Of a DNA stretch of 64,000 bases, positions 59,292-64,000 are shown one piece after another. Within the stretch, counting starts at the first letter, position 1. Each line of letters begins with the position of its first letter. Under the pieces are notes generated by a model. That model did not search any database, was not told the origin of the DNA, and worked only from the letters and a program-made list of their open reading frames with translations. The translations under genes and the position numbers were made by a program. Source of the DNA: Sphingobacterium tenebrionis (GTDB lineage Bacteria > Bacteroidota > Bacteroidia > Sphingobacteriales > Sphingobacteriaceae); contig NZ_JAYLLN010000007.1 of NCBI RefSeq assembly GCF_037126265.1, positions 1 through 64,000 on the forward strand, given 5' to 3'.

Positions 59292-61859
59292 ATGAAATTG
59301 TTCAAGAGATTTTTTCTCCTAGTTCATTTATTCCTTTTGTGCAGCATGTCTGCTATTGCACAACAGCAGGATAGTATGGAGACCGTTATTGCAGCAGAAT
59401 ATGACCAAGTGGGGTTGGTTCATCGGTTCTGGTTGGGCGATAGTTATAGAAAACTTTATAATACGCCGGTCAAGATGCGTGTTCTGGATCTATCCACGGA
59501 GAAAGGCGGATTATCAATCGTGAAATTAGGTGGAGGAATGCAGACGCAATCCTTGAGGTTGGTTGATTCATCAGGTCGAGAATGGGTGCTGCGTTCTATT
59601 CAAAAATACCCGGAAAGAAGTTTACCAGAAAGTCTCCGAAAAACCATAGCTAAGGATATCGTACAGGATCAAATTGCTATTGCACATCCTTTTGGAGCTC
59701 TCACGGCGCCGACATTCCATGAAGCTTTAGGAATACCTCATGCGGTACCTGAATTGGTTTATGTGGGGGATGATCCTCGATTAGGGGAATATAGATCCGT
59801 TTTCAGGAATAGGGCCTATATGTTTGAACCAAGAATGCCTTTTGAAAATGAAAAAACGGATAATTCAGCAAAGGTCATTGAAAAATTATTGGAAGATAAT
59901 GATGTCAGTGTAGACCAAAAACTGACGCTGCGGGCAAGATTGTTGGATTTTGTATTGGGAGATTGGGATAGGCACGAAGACAATTGGCGCTGGGATCCGG
60001 AAAAGCTGAAAGGGAAAAAAATATACAGTCCAGTTCCAAGAGATAGGGATAAAGTATACTACAAAACCTCTGGAGTTTTCCCTGTACTATTATCGCGGCA
60101 ATGGTTAAAAGCACACCTTCAACCTTATAGTCCGCATATCAGGAATGTGGCCCATTGGAATTTCAATGCGCGTCATTTCGATCGTTTTTTTCTAAACGAT
60201 CTGAACGAAAAGGATTGGCGAGAGGAGATTGATAGTGTTCAATTCTTAATTACTGATTCCTTGATCCGACAAGCGATGTTGGAGATGCCTGATAGTATTG
60301 TAAAATTGAGTTCCGAAGAGTTGGAATTTAATATCAAATCCAGACGTGATGAACTCACGAAAACTGGAATAGATTATTATCATTCCCTAGCGAACGTGGT
60401 GGATATTTCTCTATCAGCGAAAAGGGAGTTTATCCATGTAACTTTTGAAGAAGATGGCCTGCAGGTAGAAGTGTTCAACAAAAAAAAGGATGGAACAGAA
60501 GGGGCAAAGCTCTTCAAAAGAAAATTTAAGCCTGAAGATACCAAAGAAATCAGGATTTATGGAATAGCTGGAGAAGATGAGTATCGCTTTCAAGGTGATG
60601 ACAAATCGCCGATTAAGGTGAGGATAGTTGGAGGAAAGGATTATGATCAATATTCCGCTGCTCCAGATTTTGCAAATGCAGACAACCTCTATTTTTATGA
60701 TACTAAGGAAAAGAACAATAATCAATTCGACGGTTTGAAGGCGGCACATTATCGATTAAAAAATGATAGTTCTGTTCATCATTACGATTATCATAATTTT
60801 GTATATGACCGTAAAGGTGTCCTGGTCAACCTAAATTACGGCGTCGATCGAGGATTGATCATTGGGGTAGGGTATCTGATTGAAAATCATCGGTTCCGAA
60901 AAAGTCCTTATGCGTATAGACATGAACTATTGGCTAGTTATCTCACAGGAAGGGAATCCTTTATGTTTTCTTATCATGGCCATATCAAAGAATTATGGGC
61001 AGGGCAGGATTTGTCCCTTAAAATGGATGCTTTGGGACCATTCAATCAGAGTAATTTTTTTGGTTATGGGAACCAAACGGTTTTTGATAAATCAGAAGAT
61101 AAGGAAATTTCATACTACCGAAATAAATACGATTTGATCAATGCCGATGTGTTTTTGTCCTATCATCCACTTCAGAATTTGAAACTTTTCTATGGGTCGA
61201 GTAGTTCCTTTTATTTTTCTTCGGCAGGTAAGAATATGGATCGTTTTTTACAAGGATTCGCCGAGCGTCATCCTGTAGAAGAGGTTTTCCATAACAAATC
61301 ATTTACCGGAGCTGCAATCGGGTTTGATTATGATACGAGAGATCATCATCAGCATCCAAAAAAGGGAATGAAGCTTTATGCCCGATTGGATTGGCAAACG
61401 GAACTTGCAGGACAGGGCAGGAATTTTACGGCATTGGATCAGCATGTCAGCTTTTATAAAACGGTGTTCCAGGATTACCTTACCTTGGCCAATCGGACAG
61501 GCCTGCAGGCGGTATGGGGAGATCCCTATTTCTATCAGCATGCGCAAATAGGAGGCGAGAACAGCTTGAGAGGATATAATTCGCAACGATTTACCGGGAA
61601 AACCGCGCTTTATAATAACTTGGATGCTCGATTGAAATTGGCAAGCTTTAGCTCTTACCTGCTTCCTGGAACTTTCGGATTGATTGGGTTTTATGATGTA
61701 GGCCGGGTGTTTATGAGTAAGGAAAGCTCCAATAATTGGCACCATGGTTATGGAACAGGCATCTATTTTATGCCAGGCGATTTAATGACCATTCAAGCGA
61801 CGGTTGGGATCAGTAAGGAAGCGGTCCTACCATACATCCGTTTTGGTCTGTCATTTTAA
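59292..61859 (+). CDS. Outer-membrane Omp85-like barrel with N-terminal kinase-like domain
   Basis: About 855 residues. The ATG at 59292 (ten bases after the GAF gene) gives a signal peptide ending in CSMSAIAQQ. An upstream in-frame TTG was rejected. Residues 65-265 show VLRSIQK (Lys105, candidate ATP-binding lysine), GALTAPTFHEALGIPHAVPEL, and GDWDRHEDNWRW at about 223-234. The last looks like a kinase catalytic loop (Asp226, Asn231) of the PI-kinase/FAM20/HipA type, followed by PVPRDRDKVYY with Asp251 and Asp253 as possible metal ligands. From about residue 510 a beta-barrel follows, ending in GISKEAVLPYIRFGLSF with the C-terminal aromatic of outer-membrane barrels and the surface-antigen motif QIGGENSLRGYNSQRF. 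It probably sits in the outer membrane with the kinase-like domain in the periplasm. Kinase activity is unproven. Confidence 0.82.
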   Translation: MKLFKRFFLLVHLFLLCSMSAIAQQQDSMETVIAAEYDQVGLVHRFWLGDSYRKLYNTPVKMRVLDLSTEKGGLSIVKLGGGMQTQSLRLVDSSGREWVLRSIQKYPERSLPESLRKTIAKDIVQDQIAIAHPFGALTAPTFHEALGIPHAVPELVYVGDDPRLGEYRSVFRNRAYMFEPRMPFENEKTDNSAKVIEKLLEDNDVSVDQKLTLRARLLDFVLGDWDRHEDNWRWDPEKLKGKKIYSPVPRDRDKVYYKTSGVFPVLLSRQWLKAHLQPYSPHIRNVAHWNFNARHFDRFFLNDLNEKDWREEIDSVQFLITDSLIRQAMLEMPDSIVKLSSEELEFNIKSRRDELTKTGIDYYHSLANVVDISLSAKREFIHVTFEEDGLQVEVFNKKKDGTEGAKLFKRKFKPEDTKEIRIYGIAGEDEYRFQGDDKSPIKVRIVGGKDYDQYSAAPDFANADNLYFYDTKEKNNNQFDGLKAAHYRLKNDSSVHHYDYHNFVYDRKGVLVNLNYGVDRGLIIGVGYLIENHRFRKSPYAYRHELLASYLTGRESFMFSYHGHIKELWAGQDLSLKMDALGPFNQSNFFGYGNQTVFDKSEDKEISYYRNKYDLINADVFLSYHPLQNLKLFYGSSSSFYFSSAGKNMDRFLQGFAERHPVEEVFHNKSFTGAAIGFDYDTRDHHQHPKKGMKLYARLDWQTELAGQGRNFTALDQHVSFYKTVFQDYLTLANRTGLQAVWGDPYFYQHAQIGGENSLRGYNSQRFTGKTALYNNLDARLKLASFSSYLLPGTFGLIGFYDVGRVFMSKESSNNWHHGYGTGIYFMPGDLMTIQATVGISKEAVLPYIRFGLSF

Positions 61860-61863
61860 AAGC

Positions 61864-61891
61864 TTTACAAAATTCTTCGTAATTTTGTAAA
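61864..61891. promoter_or_regulatory. 11-bp dyad overlapping the msrA promoter
   Basis: TTTACAAAATT and AATTTTGTAAA are perfect reverse complements around a six-base loop. The second arm covers most of the -7 element. It may be an operator, or a hairpin that ends the preceding operon, although no T-tract follows. Confidence 0.5.
61880..61887 (+). promoter_or_regulatory. -7 promoter element of msrA
   Basis: TAATTTTG matches TAnnTTTG, with a leader of about 24 bases before the msrA start. Confidence 0.5.
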
Positions 61892-61917
61892 AGTCAATAA
61901 TTTAAAAATACATCATC

Positions 61918-62538
61918 ATGAAAAATACAGTTATTGTTGTGCTTGTTATCATAGGAGGGATTATTTTTCTGAATGCGCAAAATCGGTCTGAAAAAGAGAC
62001 CTATGTTTCGAAACCTGTTCCTAAAGGGAAAAAGGAAATCTATTTTGCAGGCGGTTGTTTCTGGGGTACCGAACATTTTTTTAAACAGGTGCGCGGGGTT
62101 ACAGCTACTGAGGTTGGCTATGCCAATGGAAAAACAGGGAAGCCGAGTTATCAGCAGGTAACCACCGGCAGAACGGGGTTCACCGAAACCGTAAAGGTGA
62201 TCTATGATCCAGCCATCGTTAGTTTGGATTTACTTATAGACCTTTATTTCAAAACGGTTGACCCGACCAGTTTGAACAAACAAGGAAACGATATTGGAAC
62301 ACAGTACCGTACGGGGATATATTTCAGCAATCCCGCTGACGAAAAGATCATCCAACAAAAATTGAATACACTGGCAAAAAACTATACGGATAAGATTCAG
62401 ATCGAATGTTCCAAACTGGAGAATTTTTACGATGCGGAGAATTATCACCAAGATTATCTGGATAAAAACCCAGGTGGATATTGCCATATTGATCCTTCCC
62501 TTTTTGAATATGCAAAGAAAATAAACGCCAAGAAATAG
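61918..62538 (+). CDS. msrA: Exported peptide methionine sulfoxide reductase MsrA
   Basis: A 206-residue enzyme that reduces the S-epimer of methionine sulfoxide in oxidised proteins. The catalytic GGCFWGTEHFF lies at about residues 47-57, with TEVGYANGKTG, TGRTGFTETVKVIYDP and QGNDIGTQYRTGIYFS downstream. An N-terminal hydrophobic segment (TVIVVLVIIGGIIFLNA) suggests export or membrane anchoring, so it probably repairs periplasmic or envelope proteins. This would fit the neighbouring envelope operon. A resolving cysteine is in the CHIDPSLFEYAKK tail. Confidence 0.93.
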   Translation: MKNTVIVVLVIIGGIIFLNAQNRSEKETYVSKPVPKGKKEIYFAGGCFWGTEHFFKQVRGVTATEVGYANGKTGKPSYQQVTTGRTGFTETVKVIYDPAIVSLDLLIDLYFKTVDPTSLNKQGNDIGTQYRTGIYFSNPADEKIIQQKLNTLAKNYTDKIQIECSKLENFYDAENYHQDYLDKNPGGYCHIDPSLFEYAKKINAKK

Positions 62539-62621
62539 GTTTTTTTTTCTCCCGAATACGGGAAATAATGCTAAAATATGTTAAATGTGATGAATGGTTA
62601 CGATGATTTCGTAAGATGTTC

Positions 62622-62629
62622 TATTTTTG
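62622..62629 (+). promoter_or_regulatory. -7 promoter element of the partial outer-membrane receptor gene
   Basis: TATTTTTG matches TAnnTTTG, with a leader of about 52 bases. Confidence 0.45.
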
Positions 62630-62687
62630 GTTAAAATCCACTGCTATTAATTTTTGTGGGAATCAAAAACCTGTTATTTAATGTATT

Positions 62688-64000
62688 ATGAGATATTTCC
62701 TCCTGTTTGTAGGATTTGCCCTAGCTAACCTTGTCCATGCCCAAAACAATGCAGAAATCAAAGGAAGAGTCTTTGATGGCAATAAAAAACCATTAGAAAA
62801 GGCGACCGTATCCATTGTTTCCGAAAAGGATTCCTTGGTATTAAGTTATTCCCTGACAGATGATAAAGGGAACTTTGATTTCGTCAGGATCCCATCTCAA
62901 AAACCGATTATTCTTTATGTCTCCTATGTCAATAACCCCACCTATCAAAAGCCGCTTCAATTAAAAGCTGGAGAAAAACTGCAGTTGGATAGTATAATCA
63001 TGGGCGGGAATATGATCGATGAGATCCTGATCACGGCAGTTCCACCCATCCGCTTGAATGGGGATACCTTAGAATATAAAGCCGATTATTTCAAAACCAG
63101 ACCAAATGCCACAGTGGAAGAGCTCTTGCAAATATTACCAGGTATTCAAGTGAATGCAGACGGGAGCATATTTTACCAAGGCCGTGAAGTATCGGGAATT
63201 CGAGTGAACAATAAGGATTTCTTTGTGCAGGATATGAAGATTGCCACCAAAAATTTGGATGCATCCCTGATTGATGTGGTCCAGGTCATCAAAGACAAAG
63301 GAGAATCTAAACGAGAAATATTAGATGATACCAACCTTCCCATAGTCATCAACCTCAAGATGAAGAAAGAATTCCTTAAAGCGGATTTCGGAAAGTTTTA
63401 TGGAGGTGCTGCCACCAGAGAGCGCTATGAATCGGGCGCTTTGATCAATACTTTCCGCGATACCCTGCAGATCAGTTTCATTGGCTTTGCCAATAATATT
63501 GGCCGATCAGGCTTTGATTATTCAGAATTGAGCCAATACGGAGGCTTAGGTCGGGGGGAGAATTCGAATTTTATGATGTATGGATCTGCCGGTCTAATGA
63601 ACCAGATTTCTTCGGGTATAAATGTGAATTATGATATTGCCAAAAAGTTAAAGACGAATTTATATTATAATTTCGCAAAAGATGACCACCTTTTTGAACA
63701 AACGGATTTGAACAACCGTTTTTATGATGAGATTACAGATCGTTCTAGAAGTTCAGGCAATTCAGAATCCCATCAGATCAGACATGAAATGCGGGCTTTC
63801 GCCAGGTACCATGTGGATACTACGGCCCAGGTTTCCTTAGATCTTCGACTGAATACAGGAAGTAATAATTTTACTGGACAAAATGAATCGGTTACCTGGC
63901 GTAATGAGAATGATCCTGTAAGGGACGTAAATACCTCCAATCTTTCCAATAATAAAAACATTAATTTTAACTATCGGGTAAATGCTGAAAAGCGGTTGCA
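62688..64000 (+). CDS. Partial outer-membrane beta-barrel receptor with CarboxypepD_reg and plug-like domains
   Basis: The frame from the ATG at 62688 is open to the window edge (437 codons). A signal peptide ends near LVHAQNN. Residues 25-100 form a carboxypeptidase-regulatory-like domain (IKGRVFDGNKKPLEKATVSIV). Residues 110-230 resemble a TonB-plug region (VEELLQILPGIQVNADGSI, FFVQDMKIATKNLDAS), and a barrel follows (GGAATRERYESGALINTFRD). This is the architecture of Bacteroidota outer-membrane barrel proteins related to TonB receptors. The C-terminus is outside the window, so transport substrate and completeness are unknown. Confidence 0.85.
   Translation, partial: MRYFLLFVGFALANLVHAQNNAEIKGRVFDGNKKPLEKATVSIVSEKDSLVLSYSLTDDKGNFDFVRIPSQKPIILYVSYVNNPTYQKPLQLKAGEKLQLDSIIMGGNMIDEILITAVPPIRLNGDTLEYKADYFKTRPNATVEELLQILPGIQVNADGSIFYQGREVSGIRVNNKDFFVQDMKIATKNLDASLIDVVQVIKDKGESKREILDDTNLPIVINLKMKKEFLKADFGKFYGGAATRERYESGALINTFRDTLQISFIGFANNIGRSGFDYSELSQYGGLGRGENSNFMMYGSAGLMNQISSGINVNYDIAKKLKTNLYYNFAKDDHLFEQTDLNNRFYDEITDRSRSSGNSESHQIRHEMRAFARYHVDTTAQVSLDLRLNTGSNNFTGQNESVTWRNENDPVRDVNTSNLSNNKNINFNYRVNAEKRL

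Noticed and set aside
62550..62563. TCCCG/CGGGA hairpin after msrA as a terminator
   Set aside because: The T-tract lies upstream of the stem on the forward strand, and the reverse strand has A after the stem, so neither orientation terminates well.

Overview
The window reads as a chromosomal segment of a Bacteroidota bacterium, most likely a Sphingobacteriaceae member such as Sphingobacterium or Pedobacter. The evidence is the -7 promoter element TAnnTTTG in front of many genes, the scarcity of Shine-Dalgarno sequences, a SusD relic, GH92 and GH43 enzymes, CarboxypepD_reg outer-membrane proteins and NarX/NarL-type regulators. Gene identities come from reading the translations and recognising family motifs. 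No database search was run.

Layout. 0-7.4 kb: the edge of a probable transposon-related gene, rpoN (sigma-54), a class A penicillin-binding protein and a surface protease/beta-propeller/barrel protein. 7.4-13.6 kb: a degenerate GIY-YIG protein divergent from an XRE-S24 repressor, with a 17-bp perfect palindrome between them, then rimP-nusA-infB behind a promoter followed at once by a terminator-like hairpin. 13.6-21.4 kb: a PaaE-like reductase, a DUF72 protein, a frameshifted S41 protease, GH43, an NTF2-like protein, a LigB/YgiD dioxygenase and an AraC regulator. 21.7-34 kb: an ammonium transporter, a lipoprotein, a TauE/SafE permease, then a carbohydrate-related stretch (DUF4091 protein, basic secretory protein peptidase, GH92 mannosidase, SusD remnant), small membrane proteins or lipoproteins, and a purple-acid-phosphatase-like enzyme.

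34-49.5 kb looks like a stress and DNA-repair island: PAP2 phosphatase, DyP peroxidase, photolyase, HopJ-family protein, an ECF sigma factor, a two-component system, the NHEJ pair ligD and ku (convergent), a CinA-like amidase, an SDR, a DUF421 protein with a zinc ribbon, a PAS histidine kinase, a DUF2383 ferritin-like protein, topoisomerase IB and a DUF7218 protein. A 39-codon membrane ORF also lies here.

49.6-64 kb: a frameshifted AraC gene, a possible orphan small RNA, a large MG2-like surface protein, and the most interesting locus of the window. This is a tight five-gene operon (53.8-61.9 kb): an HD domain fused to a Pycsar-effector-like (PycTM/DUF5706) membrane module, an SdiA-regulated beta-propeller lipoprotein, a secreted calcineurin-like phosphoesterase, a GAF-domain protein, and an outer-membrane barrel whose N-terminal half carries a kinase-like DxxxxN/DxD signature. 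It is followed by an exported MsrA and a partial outer-membrane barrel receptor that runs off the window.

Recurring themes are promoters placed directly on the terminator of the previous gene with almost no 5' leader (13622, 37533), hairpins touching start codons or ribosome binding sites (ligD, DUF7218, S41), and two genes each broken by a single-base frameshift. An array of 11-bp repeats at 33876-33958 is unexplained.
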